A DNA stretch of 64,000 nucleotides from Frigoribacterium sp. PhB160 (GCF_003751785.1 NZ_RKIE01000001.1:186001-250000); one strand, 5' to 3'. Positions 49,511 to 59,171 are shown, counted from the first letter of the stretch. Numbers and translations are program-made. The notes: generated by a model from the sequence alone, not told the origin.

Positions 49511-50539
49511 TCAGCTCCCCGACTGGCCGAACGAGCCGAGCTGCCGGGTGGCCTCGACCACGCGGGCGGCCATGGCGGACTCGGCGACCTTGCCCCAGGC
49601 GCGGGGGTCGTACTGCTTCTTGTTGCCGACCTCGCCGTCGGCCTTGATGAAGCCGTCGTAGTTCTTCAGCACCGTGTCGGCGATCGAGCGGCTGAAGGCG
49701 TACTGGGTGTCGGTGTCGAGGTTCATCTTGACGACGCCGTTCGAGACGGCCTCGCGGATCTCGGCGTCGGACGAGCCGGACCCGCCGTGGAACACGAGCT
49801 CGAGGGGCTTCTCGGCCGTGCCGAAGCGTTCCTGGATGCCCTGCTGGATCTCGCCGAGCAGCTCGGGACGGAGCTTGACGTTGCCGGGCTTGTAGACGCC
49901 GTGGACGTTGCCGAAGGTGAGGGCGGCGATGTAGCGGCCGTTCTCGCCGAGGCCCAGGGTCTCGACGGCGCGGGTCACGTCGCCGACGGTCGTGTAGAGG
50001 GCCTCGTTCGAGCCCTCGTGCTGGACGCCGTCCTCCTCGCCGCCGACGACGCCGATCTCGACCTCGAGGATCGCGTTGATCGCGGCGGTGCGCTTGAGCA
50101 TCTGCTGGGCGATCTCGAGGTTCTCGTCGAGGGGGATGGCCGAGCCGTCCCACATGTGCGACTGGAACAGCGGGTTGCGACCGGCCTTGACCTCTTCTTC
50201 GCTGGCGGCGATGAGGGGCAGCACGAAGCCGTCGAGGGCGTCCTTCGGGCAGTGGTCGGTGTGCAGCGCGACCGTGACGGGGTAGTTCTTGGCGACCTCG
50301 GTCGCGAACTTCGCGAACGCGATGGCTCCGGCGGCCCGGTTCTTGACCGTCTGGCCGGCGAAGTAGTCGGCACCGCCCGTGGTGACCTGGATGATGCCGT
50401 CGCTGCCGGCCTCCGTCAGGCCCTGGAGCACGGCGTTGATCGTCTGCGAGGACGACACGTTGACCGCGGGGTAGGCGAACCCCTTGTTCTTCGCCTTGTC
50501 CAGCATCTCGGCGTACTGCTCGGGGGTTGCGACGGGCAT
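49511..50539 (-). CDS. fba: Class II fructose-bisphosphate aldolase
   Basis: This zinc-dependent aldolase of 342 residues interconverts fructose 1,6-bisphosphate with DHAP and glyceraldehyde 3-phosphate. The zinc and catalytic residues are visible: VALHTDHCPK (His-Asp), EVEIGVVGGEEDG, FGNVHGVY and LVFHGGSGSSD, and NLDTDTQYAFSR binds phosphate. It is full length and typical of glycolytic enzymes, longer than the aldolase at 58063. It lies 73 bp after glpX on the same strand and ends at a clear terminator. The codon choice is highly biased, as in housekeeping genes. Confidence 0.95.
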   Translation of the reverse strand: MPVATPEQYAEMLDKAKNKGFAYPAVNVSSSQTINAVLQGLTEAGSDGIIQVTTGGADYFAGQTVKNRAAGAIAFAKFATEVAKNYPVTVALHTDHCPKDALDGFVLPLIAASEEEVKAGRNPLFQSHMWDGSAIPLDENLEIAQQMLKRTAAINAILEVEIGVVGGEEDGVQHEGSNEALYTTVGDVTRAVETLGLGENGRYIAALTFGNVHGVYKPGNVKLRPELLGEIQQGIQERFGTAEKPLELVFHGGSGSSDAEIREAVSNGVVKMNLDTDTQYAFSRSIADTVLKNYDGFIKADGEVGNKKQYDPRAWGKVAESAMAARVVEATRQLGSFGQSGS

Positions 50540-50612
50540 GCGTTCTTCTTTCTGATCGTCGTGCAGCAGCGGGGACGCAGCCCCTGCCGCGTTTGTCTCT
50601 GGTTGCTGTTGC

Positions 50613-51605
50613 TTATTCCGTGTCGCTGTACCACTTCGAGACGAGGTGGTCGGCCTCGACGCGGCGGATGGTGCCCGAGTGCGAGCGGAGCACGATGCTC
50701 GACGTGCGGATCATGCCCTGCTTGCGCTTGACGCCCGCGACGAGCGCGCCGTCGGTGACACCGGTGGCGACGAAGTAGGCGTTGTCGCCCTTGACGAGGT
50801 CGTCCTGGTCGAGCACGCGGTCGAGGTCGTGACCCGCGTCGATCGCCTTCTGGCGCTCCGCGTCGTCCTTCGGGGCGAGGCGCGTGAGGATGAGGCCGCC
50901 GAGCGCCTTCACGGCGCAGGCCGTGATGATGCCCTCGGGGGTGCCGCCGATGCCGACGCACATGTCGATGCGCGAGTCGGGGCGGGCCGCGTTGATGCCG
51001 CCGGCGACGTCGCCGTCGAGCAGGAGGCGGGTGCCCGCGCCGGCGGCGTGGATCTGCTGGATCAGGTCGGCGTGACGGGGACGGTCGAGCACGGCCACCT
51101 GGATGTCCTCGACGGCGAGGCCCTTCGCGTCGGCGAGGGCGCGGATGTTGTCGCCGACCGGCTTGTCGAGGTCGATCACGCCGATGCCCTCGGGGCCGGT
51201 GACGATCTTGTCCATGTAGAACACGGCGCTGGGGTCGAACATGCTGCCGCGGTCGCTGACGGCGATCACCGAGAGGGCGTTCATGCGGCCGGCGGCGGTG
51301 AGGCTCGTGCCGTCGATGGGGTCGACGGCGATGTCGCAGGCGGGGCCGAAGCCGTTGCCGACGTGCTCGCCGTTGAAGAGCATCGGCGCCTCGTCCTTCT
51401 CGCCCTCGCCGATCACGACGACGCCGTCGAAGGCGACGGTGCCGAGGAACTTGCGCATCGCGTCGACCGCGGCACCGTCGGCGGCGTTCTTGTCGCCCTT
51501 GCCGATGAACGGGGCGCTGCGGATCGCGGCGGCCTCGGTCGCCCTCACCAGCTCCATGCCGAGGTTGCGATCAGGGTGCGTGTATGACTCCGGCTGTTCG
51601 CTCAC
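50613..51605 (-). CDS. glpX: Class II fructose-1,6-bisphosphatase GlpX
   Basis: This 330-residue Mg/Mn-dependent phosphatase performs the gluconeogenic step from fructose 1,6-bisphosphate to fructose 6-phosphate. The metal-binding motif is [15 protein letters not shown], with [14 protein letters not shown] before it and [14 protein letters not shown] near the substrate site. GTG at 51605 overlaps the stop of the polyol dehydrogenase gene (GTGA), so a housekeeping enzyme is translated together with a catabolic one. fba follows. Actinomycetes commonly rely on GlpX as the only bisphosphatase, so this may be an essential gene brought under polyol control. Confidence 0.95.
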   Translation of the reverse strand: MSEQPESYTHPDRNLGMELVRATEAAAIRSAPFIGKGDKNAADGAAVDAMRKFLGTVAFDGVVVIGEGEKDEAPMLFNGEHVGNGFGPACDIAVDPIDGTSLTAAGRMNALSVIAVSDRGSMFDPSAVFYMDKIVTGPEGIGVIDLDKPVGDNIRALADAKGLAVEDIQVAVLDRPRHADLIQQIHAAGAGTRLLLDGDVAGGINAARPDSRIDMCVGIGGTPEGIITACAVKALGGLILTRLAPKDDAERQKAIDAGHDLDRVLDQDDLVKGDNAYFVATGVTDGALVAGVKRKQGMIRTSSIVLRSHSGTIRRVEADHLVSKWYSDTE

Positions 51606-52603
51606 GCGGTCACCTGCACCTTGATCTGGTCGGGGCTCTTCGCTGCGGTCAGTGCCTCTGCGTAGTCCTCGAGCGTGAACGTCGCAGTGACGAGGCTCTT
51701 GAGCTCGTCCTGAAGATCGACCATGCGTTCGGCCGATTCGCCGTACTTCTCGGCCAATGAGTTCGAACCGATGATGCTCAGTTCCTTTGCGAACACCTCG
51801 TAGGGGTTCAAAGCGACTGTCGCGGTGGGGGAAGCCACGCCCATCTGGACGAGCCGGCCGCGGGGACCGAGGGAGGAGATCGCCTGTGAGATCGCGACGG
51901 GATGTCCACTCGCGTCGAGGGCCAGATCGAAGACCTTGTTGTCGAGGTCGTCGGCCGACGCCACTGCCTGAACAGCTCCGAGTTCGAGCGCGGCGTTGCG
52001 GCGGGCCTCGTTGGGCTCGACGACTCGGATGCCCGTTGCCCCCTCGGCGCGGCCGAGGATCACAGCCATCAGCCCGATCGACCCAGCTCCGAAGATGACG
52101 AGCTCCTGCTCCTTCCAGTCCGGCACTCGCTCAAGGGCGTGGAGGACGCACGCGAAGGGCTCGATCAGGGGTGCCGCACCGTGACTGATGGAGGTGTTCA
52201 AGGGGAAGACGATCTCGCTGGGAACGGCGACGAACTCAGCGACAGAACCGTTGATGGCCACGCCGACGGGAAGGATGTTCTGGCAAAGGTTGGTTGCCCC
52301 TCGGAGGCACCACGTGCACTTGCCGCACGACACGTTCGGGTTCACGCCCACGTAGTCGCCCTCTTGGACGGAGGTGACGCCCGCACCGACTTCCGTCACA
52401 TAGCCGGCGAATTCGTGGCCGGGAACGACGGGGAACCGCCCGTGCGGGTAGTCACCGGAGATGAGGTGGAGATCGGTGCCGCACACGCCCGTGCCGACAG
52501 GGGCGATGACGACCCATCCTTCTTGCGCCGTAGGCACGGGCAGGTCCTGGATCTCGATCCCACCTGCGCCATCGGCCACCGCGGCTCGCATCGTCTTGCT
52601 CAT
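51602..52603 (-). CDS. Zinc-dependent polyol/alcohol dehydrogenase (MDR family)
   Basis: This 333-residue NAD(P)-dependent dehydrogenase belongs to the sorbitol/threonine dehydrogenase group. Catalytic zinc ligands lie in [19 protein letters not shown] and [12 protein letters not shown]; the structural zinc loop has four Cys in [17 protein letters not shown]; the Rossmann motif is [12 protein letters not shown]. It probably oxidises an imported polyol to a ketose for the FGGY kinases. ATG at 52603 follows TTGGAGATC; the frame beyond it is noncoding. It is divergent from the GntR gene, with CTGTACGTACAG between them, and is coupled to glpX. Confidence 0.9.
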   Translation of the reverse strand: MSKTMRAAVADGAGGIEIQDLPVPTAQEGWVVIAPVGTGVCGTDLHLISGDYPHGRFPVVPGHEFAGYVTEVGAGVTSVQEGDYVGVNPNVSCGKCTWCLRGATNLCQNILPVGVAINGSVAEFVAVPSEIVFPLNTSISHGAAPLIEPFACVLHALERVPDWKEQELVIFGAGSIGLMAVILGRAEGATGIRVVEPNEARRNAALELGAVQAVASADDLDNKVFDLALDASGHPVAISQAISSLGPRGRLVQMGVASPTATVALNPYEVFAKELSIIGSNSLAEKYGESAERMVDLQDELKSLVTATFTLEDYAEALTAAKSPDQIKVQVTA

Positions 52604-52809
52604 GTTGATCTCCAAACTTGATCTGAGACAGAGGGGCCGCCGAGTTCGATGCGCGTCACGACGCTGGGATGCCGGGGCCGCGCTTTCTCGGGGCTTGTTC
52701 CGCATGCTTCTGACTGTCCTGCGAGGACATCGCTGTTCTCGTGAAGATGTGCCTGCACACTCGCTTCCGCGTGATCCCAAAATAGCCGATCTTGTCCGCC
52801 TTGTCGATG

Positions 52810-52821
52810 CTGTACGTACAG
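52810..52821. promoter_or_regulatory. GntR operator CTGTACGTACAG between gntR and dehydrogenase
   Basis: This perfect 12-bp palindrome lies 57 bp before the gntR start and 206 bp before the divergent dehydrogenase start, suited to autoregulation and control of the dehydrogenase-glpX-fba operon. It is identical to the site at 60634-60645. Confidence 0.8.
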
Positions 52822-52878
52822 TTCCGCCGTCGTGGGCGATTGATGGCCCTGTACGCTTCCAGGCAAAGGAGAGTGGCC

Positions 52879-53625
52879 GTGACGCAGACCATCGATCGCC
52901 AGTCCCCAGTTCCGTACTGGGAGCAACTATTCGGCATTCTTCGGGACGACATCGTCAGTGGAAGGTATCCGGCCGAGGAACGACTCCCGAGTGAGCTCGA
53001 GTTGGGTCGGCAGTTCGCTCTGTCACGAGCAACGATCCGCCAGACGTTGTCCAACCTTGAAGCCGAGGGCTTCGCGAAGCGTGTCCCGCGTCGAGGTGTC
53101 TTCGCCTCGCTCCCGACTGAGCCCTCGGGGTGGACTGTCGAGCAGGGCTTCCTGGAGTCCCAGATCCATCACGGCAGAACTGGCATCGAGACCAAGGTCG
53201 TCGACGCCGCGTTCGTGGTTCCTGCTCAGCACGTCGCCGAGGCCCTCGGCATCGACGCCGGGGCGAAGGTTTTCGCCCTCCAGCGTGTTCGTTCCCTGGA
53301 CGGGCGCGTGACCATGTTCAGCACTAACTGGTTCCCGGAGGAACCGGCACGAGTCATGTCGACGGCGCCCCAGGTGCTCGATGGTTCGGGATCGGTGAAC
53401 GAGACTCTTGCCGCTGCGGGCTTCACGGTGCACGGCGGGCATCGCGTCCTCAGGGCGATGAGGGCTCCCGAGAACGTTGCGAAGCACTTGGGCGTCACGT
53501 CCAGCGACCCGGTCCTTCGTGTGCGGTCATCGTCGTGGGCTCAGGGCGACAAACGATTCGACTACTACGAGACGTGGGTGTTGACCGACATTGTTCCCCT
53601 AGAGGTCCACATCTCAGCCAGCTAG
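52879..53625 (+). CDS. GntR-family regulator (HutC/UTRA subgroup)
   Basis: This 248-residue transcription factor has the N-terminal GntR winged helix (about 10-75): YWEQLFGILRDDIVSGRYPA, then LPSELELGRQFALSRATIRQ and TLSNLEAEGFAKRVPRRGVF. The C-terminal UTRA ligand domain (about 95-245) includes VFALQRVRSLDGRVTMFSTN and FDYYETWVLTDIVPLEV. It should sense a sugar or phosphosugar of the polyol pathway. GTG at 52879 is supported by AAAGGAG; longer frames reach into the operator. Its stop overlaps the convergent FGGY kinase gene by 4 bp. CTGTACGTACAG sites across the island are its probable targets. Confidence 0.92.
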   Translation: MTQTIDRQSPVPYWEQLFGILRDDIVSGRYPAEERLPSELELGRQFALSRATIRQTLSNLEAEGFAKRVPRRGVFASLPTEPSGWTVEQGFLESQIHHGRTGIETKVVDAAFVVPAQHVAEALGIDAGAKVFALQRVRSLDGRVTMFSTNWFPEEPARVMSTAPQVLDGSGSVNETLAAAGFTVHGGHRVLRAMRAPENVAKHLGVTSSDPVLRVRSSSWAQGDKRFDYYETWVLTDIVPLEVHISAS

Positions 53626-54989
53626 TTCTCCTGACGGCCAGCAGCAGCGCCAGCGGAACCTTGCAAGGCCTCCTGAGCGTCGGGGGTCCAGCCGATCCCC
53701 CTGGCGGCCAAGAGCGCAGCGCTCACCCCCGTGAGTTCTGGTTCGGTGATGAGTCTCGGGCTGAACCCGTTCACGGCGGTCTTGATGGCGACCCAACCAG
53801 GCGACCGAGCCCACCCGCCGGCTAGCCAGACGTCGGAGCGCGCTGTTCGATCCGTGTCAGCAGATGGTCGGATGTCCCTGACGGCCTCTCGGCCGGCCAC
53901 TGCGAGTGCTCCGAGCACGGCTGTTGCTCGAGAGCGGGAATCGCTGGGGGCATCTAGCGCGTAGGCAGGCGTCCCGCCGCCACGTCGGCCCGGAATGAAG
54001 TGCCCGGCTTCCAGGATCGAGTCGATGGGAGCGGCGCCGTGGAGAAGGCGCTGGATCTGCCCCGCCACCTCGGGGTCTTGCGACGCCCACTGGACGTTCC
54101 TCGCTAGTTCTTCTACCCGCAGGAAGGTGAATCCTGGGGTGTCGATGCTGGGGGCGATGTCGAAGTGACGGCGCGCGGGGTGAGTCGAGTGAGTGGGCCG
54201 AGCAACGATCACTTCTGCTGTCCCCATGGAATCGAGGACAGCGCCTGCGCTCAGCTGTTCTGCGCCCCAACCGGCGATGAGATGATCGTGTCCACCCACG
54301 ACGACGACGGCGTCGCGTCCGAGGACTCCCTCGTCACGCAGCCGCTGAGAAAACAGCGGTCCCGCCAGGTGTCCTGTGGGGCGGACGGGGGGAAGAAGAT
54401 CTACTGACCCGAGCGTGAAGCCGATCCTGGACGACGACCACACGTGTTCTCGGGAACGCCGTGCACCGGTCCGCGACGCGAGGGACTCGCTCATGAACGG
54501 GCGACCCGTCCACCGAACCGCGGGAAGATCCGTGAGCGCGACCCAGTGGGCGGCGTCCTCGGCACCTGCCTCACTGCGGGCCCATGCCCACCCGACCATC
54601 GTGCGAGCCGGATCGCTGTCGACGTCGAAGCTCTCGTCGGACCCTAGGAGCGGCGAGAGCTCGCGGAAGATCGACTGTCGTCGCGGGTCGAACCACGCGA
54701 GCGGGGCCGAGACTCCGTGACCATCGTGGTCGACGAGGATGCCGTCCTCACCGATGCCGGCAGTGCACACCCCGACGACCGAGAAGTGGCTGCTGCACGC
54801 CTCGATGATCATGTCCTCGATGCACCTCAGGAGACCGTCGACGTCGACGGACAACCCCAGTTCATCGCGGGGCGTCGTGCGGACCACCCGAGCTACGACA
54901 GCGCCGTGACGATCCAGGACGATCACCTTGACGTTGCTCGTGCCGACGTCCACTCCGCAGACGACGTCCGTGCGCGCCCCATGGGTCAT
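53622..54989 (-). CDS. FGGY-family carbohydrate kinase (kinase 3)
   Basis: This 455-residue ATP-dependent sugar kinase begins with the phosphate-1 motif VVCGVDVGTSNVKVIVLD and has CTAGIGEDGILVD, the sugar-binding segment VVVVGGHDHLIAGWGAEQ, and the adenosine region DVWLAGGWARSPGWVAIKTAVN. It is somewhat shorter than xylulokinase. The HDHLIAGWG motif resembles the kinase at 56603 (GHDHMVGAVGAE), so these two are closer to each other than to the XylB-like one. The substrate is unknown; a ketose made by the dehydrogenase is likely. It is the last gene of the aldolase-kinase run and overlaps gntR convergently. Confidence 0.85.
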   Translation of the reverse strand: MTHGARTDVVCGVDVGTSNVKVIVLDRHGAVVARVVRTTPRDELGLSVDVDGLLRCIEDMIIEACSSHFSVVGVCTAGIGEDGILVDHDGHGVSAPLAWFDPRRQSIFRELSPLLGSDESFDVDSDPARTMVGWAWARSEAGAEDAAHWVALTDLPAVRWTGRPFMSESLASRTGARRSREHVWSSSRIGFTLGSVDLLPPVRPTGHLAGPLFSQRLRDEGVLGRDAVVVVGGHDHLIAGWGAEQLSAGAVLDSMGTAEVIVARPTHSTHPARRHFDIAPSIDTPGFTFLRVEELARNVQWASQDPEVAGQIQRLLHGAAPIDSILEAGHFIPGRRGGGTPAYALDAPSDSRSRATAVLGALAVAGREAVRDIRPSADTDRTARSDVWLAGGWARSPGWVAIKTAVNGFSPRLITEPELTGVSAALLAARGIGWTPDAQEALQGSAGAAAGRQEN

Positions 54990-55125
54990 CAGCGCACCTT
55001 CCTCGGGTCCTCGTTCGTCGCCGAGAAGTGCTTCGGGCGTGAGGGTCGAGGGCTGATGACAAGGATACCGATCAGGCGTCTGCCGCCCACGGAGACTCTT
55101 CGGTCATCGAGGTGGGTCAGTGGCG

Positions 55126-56541
55126 TCAGTACCCCAACGCGGCTTTCGCCTTCTCGTGTTGCTCGTTGATCTGCTCCTCCAGGGGCCGAGGGACGAGTTC
55201 GGAGATGGAGATGGGCCAGGCGGGGAAGTCGCCGGTGAGCGCTGCGGCGGCTTGCATGGCTGCACCTTTGGTGACGTACTCGTCGAGCAGTGGCACGTAG
55301 ACCGGGATGTCCACCATCTCGCTCAGGATGGCTTGGACTGCGACGCTCTGGGCTGCGCCGCCGATGAGGAGGAGTCGTTCAGGTTCGACGCCGCAGGAGC
55401 GCAGCGCTGTGAGCATCTCGACTTGGCTTGCCAGGGTGCCCTCGATCACTGCTCGAGCGAAGTTCGCTCGCGTGAAGTTCGTGAGGGACGCTTCGTGGAG
55501 CGAGCCGCGGGCGTGGGGAAGGTCGGGAGTCCGCTCGCCTTCGAAGTACGGCAGGAGGGTGAGTCCTTCGGCGCCTGGGGGTGCGGAGAGGGCCAGCTGT
55601 GCGAGCTCGTCGTACGTGCAGCCGAGGAGGGCTGCGCCGAGGTCGAAGTTGCGGGCGGCGTTCAGGGTGGCCACGAGGGGGAGATGGTGCCCGGTGGCGT
55701 CGGCGTAGCTGCATACGTAGCCGGCAAAGTCGTGGACCGGTGTCGCGGTCTTGGCGTAGACGACTCCCGAGGTGCCGAGGGACAGCACGGCGTCGCCTTC
55801 GTCGAGGCCGAGAGCGAGAGAGGCCGCAGCGTTGTCTCCACTGCCGACGCCGATGGGGATGCCCGCAGGGATGCCGGGAATGTCGGTCCCTGTCACTCCT
55901 GCTCGGTCGAGCGGGCCGAGAACTCGGGGGAGAAGAGCTGGTTTCCCCAAGGCAATCTCGAAGAGGTCCATGCAGTACTCGTTGGTCTCTCCCGACCAGT
56001 AGCCCGTGCCGCTCGCCTCGGAGCGGTCGGTCGTCAGGTGTTCGAGCCCACCGTCGCCGACGCCGAATCCCATGAGCCGCCACGTCAGCCAGTCATGCAC
56101 GATCGCCACTGCCTCGGTACGGAGGGCTGCCTCGGGGTGCAGATCGCGGAGCCAACGCAGCTTCGTCACGGTGTCGGACAACGTCAGAGGCAGGCCGGTG
56201 CGCCTGATCCACTCGTCCTTGCCCAACTCGTCGTTCAGATCGCCCATGTGGGAGTGGGAGCCTGTGTCGTTCCAGAGGGGTGAGTCACAGACGACCGCTC
56301 CCTGGCCGTCGAGGAAGATCGGGGTGTGCTGTTGACCGCTGACGGCTATCGCAGCGACGTCGTCCAGACCGCCCGCACGGCGAACGGCAGTGAGCAGGGC
56401 CGTCCACCAGGACTCCGGGTCGATGATCGTGCCTGGGGGGTGCGATGCCTTGCCCTCCCTGACGGTCTCTCCGCTGTGGAGGTCCCTGACCGTCACCTTG
56501 CATGCTTGCGTCGATGAATCGACTCCTGCGACGAGCACCAT
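55126..56541 (-). CDS. xylB: Xylulokinase-like FGGY kinase (kinase 2)
   Basis: This 471-residue kinase most resembles XylB, which phosphorylates D-xylulose at C5. Signatures are VAGVDSSTQACKVTVRD, ISVSGQQHT-like AIAVSGQQHTPIFLD with the catalytic region, SGTGYWSGETNEYC, GVGSGDNAAASLALG and LLLIGGAAQSVAVQAIL. It is full length for the family. ATG at 56541 is chosen for AAGGGGAC upstream; another ATG at 56568 is possible. It lies 61 bp after the kinase gene at 56603 on the same strand. A pentulose intermediate (from xylitol or arabitol) fits the RbtT/DalT-type transporters. Confidence 0.88.
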   Translation of the reverse strand: MVLVAGVDSSTQACKVTVRDLHSGETVREGKASHPPGTIIDPESWWTALLTAVRRAGGLDDVAAIAVSGQQHTPIFLDGQGAVVCDSPLWNDTGSHSHMGDLNDELGKDEWIRRTGLPLTLSDTVTKLRWLRDLHPEAALRTEAVAIVHDWLTWRLMGFGVGDGGLEHLTTDRSEASGTGYWSGETNEYCMDLFEIALGKPALLPRVLGPLDRAGVTGTDIPGIPAGIPIGVGSGDNAAASLALGLDEGDAVLSLGTSGVVYAKTATPVHDFAGYVCSYADATGHHLPLVATLNAARNFDLGAALLGCTYDELAQLALSAPPGAEGLTLLPYFEGERTPDLPHARGSLHEASLTNFTRANFARAVIEGTLASQVEMLTALRSCGVEPERLLLIGGAAQSVAVQAILSEMVDIPVYVPLLDEYVTKGAAMQAAAALTGDFPAWPISISELVPRPLEEQINEQHEKAKAALGY

Positions 56542-56602
56542 TGCGTCCCCTTGTGTGTGCGGCTTCATGAGATCTCGTTGATCGGGCAGAACGGGCGGCG
56601 GC

Positions 56603-58048
56603 TCATGAGGGCACGCCCTTGAGGTAGTCCCACCGCTCACGGACTCGGTCTGCCCATGCCTGGATGCGAAGGCTGCGTTGCTGATCATCTGCCACCTCGA
56701 ACGGGTCACACGAGAGCCAGGCACCCGCTTCCCCGGAAGCCAGCGACTGCGCACCTCGGGAGACGACTTCAGGAAAGGTCGACACGCTTAGGGGTGTCCC
56801 GAGGAGGTCGGCCTTGAGCTGCAGCCAGAGGAGGTTCTGGCTCGCGGGCCCGATGACCTTGATGCGCGTCGGAGCGGCCCTGAACAGCTCGAGGACGTCC
56901 CGGAACTGCAGCACCATCCCGAGGAAGCACCCGAGGATGATGTCATCCGAGGTCGTCGTCGAAGAAAGCCCCGCGATGATGCCTCGAGCCGACGCATCCT
57001 TCGTAGGAGGCGGGCTGCCCCGGAACTGAGGCAGGACCAGAGGCGCCGCATCCAGATCGACATTCCCAGCGACGTATCGAGCGTGGATGCCAGCGATGCG
57101 TCCGGTGATCGTCTCGGCGTCGAGGTCCAGCATGGTCTGCAGGGTCGCGAACGCGGAGCCACCCGTGGGTATGGACGCGAACAGGGTGAAGCCTTCTCCC
57201 GTGCAGGAGATGCCGTTCGCGAGCTTGGAAGCGGCGAAATTGTCGTCGAGGCTCGGAGAGTCGCGGAGGAAGAGGAGGCCTTCGGTCGTTCCTGTGGAGT
57301 TGAGGAGTTCACCGGGCAGGAGTTCTGCACCGACGGCGCCGACCATGTGGTCGTGCCCGGCCACGTGCACGACGACGTCTGGCGAGAGCCCTGATGCTGC
57401 GGCGAAGGCCGGGTCCATGCCCGAGCCGGACGAAGCAGGGCGCAGCTCGGGGAGGACCGACTTCTGCAATCCCAGCTTCTCGAGTACCTCCTCCGACCAT
57501 GAGCTGCTGGCGAGGTCGAGGGCCATGGTGCGACTGGCGAGGGAGGGCTCGGCCCAGCGCTGTCCCGTCATGCGGGCGGCCAGGTACTCGGCGACGTTCA
57601 GCCACTGGGCGTCCCCGAGGCCGCCTGCTGCCTGGTGAACAGCCCATGCGATCTTGGACAGGCCGTAGTTCGCGTTCACCGGCAGGCCCGTCACCTCGTA
57701 GATGCGGGCCCGCGCCGACGCGTCGAGCGAGTCCAGATACGGTGCGCCGCGATGGTCGTGCCACAGGACCATCGGTGAGGCCAGCGTGCCGTCTGATCGA
57801 ACGAGGCCGCCGGATTCGCCGACGGCCGTGACGGCGATGCGGGCGACCGAGGTGCGCTGCGGGTCGCTCAGGTCCCCGGCGAATGCGAGGACAGCGTCGA
57901 CGACAGCGTCCACGTCGTAGATCTCGCCCCATGCGTCTGGCAATGTCGGCGTCGGGACCCGCCCGGATTCGAGGAGGCGACCTCCAGCATCGAAGAAGCA
58001 GAGCTTGATGCTGGTGGTCCCTACATCGACGGTGATCGTAGGAAGCAC
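56603..58048 (-). CDS. FGGY-family carbohydrate kinase (kinase 1)
   Basis: This 481-residue sugar kinase has the N-terminal phosphate motif ITVDVGTTSIKLCFFDAGG, the mid-chain AVTAVGESGGLVRSDG, WHDHRGAPYLDSL, the sugar-site segment HVAGHDHMVGAVGAELLPG and the adenosine region TRIKVIGPASQNLLWLQLKA. It differs from both XylB and GlpK patterns, so the substrate cannot be named. It follows the class II aldolase gene by 14 bp and surely shares its transcript, suggesting that its phosphorylated product feeds the aldolase. Confidence 0.85.
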   Translation of the reverse strand: MLPTITVDVGTTSIKLCFFDAGGRLLESGRVPTPTLPDAWGEIYDVDAVVDAVLAFAGDLSDPQRTSVARIAVTAVGESGGLVRSDGTLASPMVLWHDHRGAPYLDSLDASARARIYEVTGLPVNANYGLSKIAWAVHQAAGGLGDAQWLNVAEYLAARMTGQRWAEPSLASRTMALDLASSSWSEEVLEKLGLQKSVLPELRPASSGSGMDPAFAAASGLSPDVVVHVAGHDHMVGAVGAELLPGELLNSTGTTEGLLFLRDSPSLDDNFAASKLANGISCTGEGFTLFASIPTGGSAFATLQTMLDLDAETITGRIAGIHARYVAGNVDLDAAPLVLPQFRGSPPPTKDASARGIIAGLSSTTTSDDIILGCFLGMVLQFRDVLELFRAAPTRIKVIGPASQNLLWLQLKADLLGTPLSVSTFPEVVSRGAQSLASGEAGAWLSCDPFEVADDQQRSLRIQAWADRVRERWDYLKGVPS

Positions 58049-58062
58049 GACGAGATCCTCGC

Positions 58063-58902
58063 TCAGTTGACGGCGGGGTTGAACGTACGGATGCGGCCCT
58101 CGACGACATCGGAGATCGCGGCGACGGCGTCCTTGGACACGCGGATGAGGGATGCTTCTCGCGGGTTGGCCGCGTACGCCTCGCCGAAGGATCGGATCAT
58201 GGCGTTTCGCAGGTCGCTGGCGACGTTGACCTTGACGACGTTGAACTCGTGGAGACGAGCGAGCTGCTCGTCAGGGAGGCCGGATCCTCCGTGGATGACC
58301 AGGGGCACGGGGCTCGCGTCCCTGACCTGGCCGAGGAGCTCGAAGTCGATCCTCGCGTTCGGGACGAATCCGTGCTGGTTGCCGACGGAGACTGCGAGCA
58401 TGTCGCAGCCGACTGCCTCGACGAACTCCTTGGCCTGGACAGGGTCCGTGTGCGCAGCGAACTCAGGAGCGACGTCGTCCTCCTTGCCGCCGATGCTGCC
58501 CAGTTCTGCCTCGAGGGCGAGGTTCCGCGGTGTCATCTCTCGGGCGATGGACGAGGTCTTGACGTTGTCCTCGAACGAGGCCTCGGAGTCGTCGATCATG
58601 ATCGACGTGAAGCGGGCCATCAGTGCGGCGTGCACGGCCGAGAGGGACTTGCCGTGGTCGAGGTGGAGCGCCACCGGCACCTTCGAGGACTCCAGGCGGC
58701 GGGCGACCATGTCGTAGATGTATTCATAGCCGGACAAGGAGACGTTCGTCGGGGCTACCTGGATGAACGTCGGGACACCGACCTTGTCGACCGCGTCGAG
58801 GATGCCGAGGGTCGTCTCGAGGTTGGTCGTGTTGAACGCGCCGGCGACGAGTCCTCGCGAGGAGCACTCCTGGATGACGTCGATGCCGCTTACGAGAGCC
58901 AT
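58063..58902 (-). CDS. Class II aldolase of the GatY/KbaY/Fba group
   Basis: This 279-residue zinc aldolase is distinct from the fba at 49511. Active-site segments are ALHLDHGKS (His-Asp), EAELGSIGGKEDD, SVGNQHGF (zinc His), LVIHGGSGLPDEQ (zinc His) and NVASDLRNAMI. It should cleave a phosphorylated ketose into DHAP and an aldehyde; tagatose-type or ketose 1-phosphate substrates are both possible. ATG at 58902 follows AAAGGACT; the frame reaches 58935. It heads the aldolase-FGGY-XylB-FGGY run, with CTGTACGTACAA 167 bp upstream. It may be the enzyme that replaces a pentose-phosphate route here. Confidence 0.88.
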   Translation of the reverse strand: MALVSGIDVIQECSSRGLVAGAFNTTNLETTLGILDAVDKVGVPTFIQVAPTNVSLSGYEYIYDMVARRLESSKVPVALHLDHGKSLSAVHAALMARFTSIMIDDSEASFEDNVKTSSIAREMTPRNLALEAELGSIGGKEDDVAPEFAAHTDPVQAKEFVEAVGCDMLAVSVGNQHGFVPNARIDFELLGQVRDASPVPLVIHGGSGLPDEQLARLHEFNVVKVNVASDLRNAMIRSFGEAYAANPREASLIRVSKDAVAAISDVVEGRIRTFNPAVN

Positions 58903-59068
58903 GGAGAGTCCTTTCGATGGTGGGTACCTGGTCACCAGCGATTCTCAGAGCGATGCTCGGCAGTGAGTCAGGATGCCGCCTCGCAGTGAGGTGCGAGGCG
59001 CCTGTCCCGTGGGGGCAGCTATCTGCTGCTTTTGACAAGCCTAGGGCGTTCAGTACGCCCCGTCCAGT

Positions 59069-59080
59069 CTGTACGTACAA
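59069..59080. promoter_or_regulatory. GntR operator CTGTACGTACAA upstream of the aldolase-kinase operon
   Basis: The core TGTACGTACA (59070-59079) is a perfect palindrome identical to the other strong sites. It lies 167 bp from the aldolase start and about 35 bp from the terminator of the next gene, so the promoter should be within 58903-59110. Confidence 0.78.
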
Positions 59081-59113
59081 AACGAACGATCAGTCACGGA
59101 GCGCAGCGACGAG

Positions 59114-59156
59114 ACGACGCACCACCCGGCCCGTGTCGGGCCGGGTGGTGCGTCGT
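59114..59156 (-). terminator. Very strong hairpin terminator of transporter 2
   Basis: A 20-bp perfect stem (59114-59133 with 59137-59156) closes a 3-base TGT loop just 15 bp beyond the transporter stop on the minus strand. It separates the transporter from the aldolase-kinase operon. Confidence 0.9.
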
Positions 59157-59171
59157 GAGTGGCGGTCGAGA

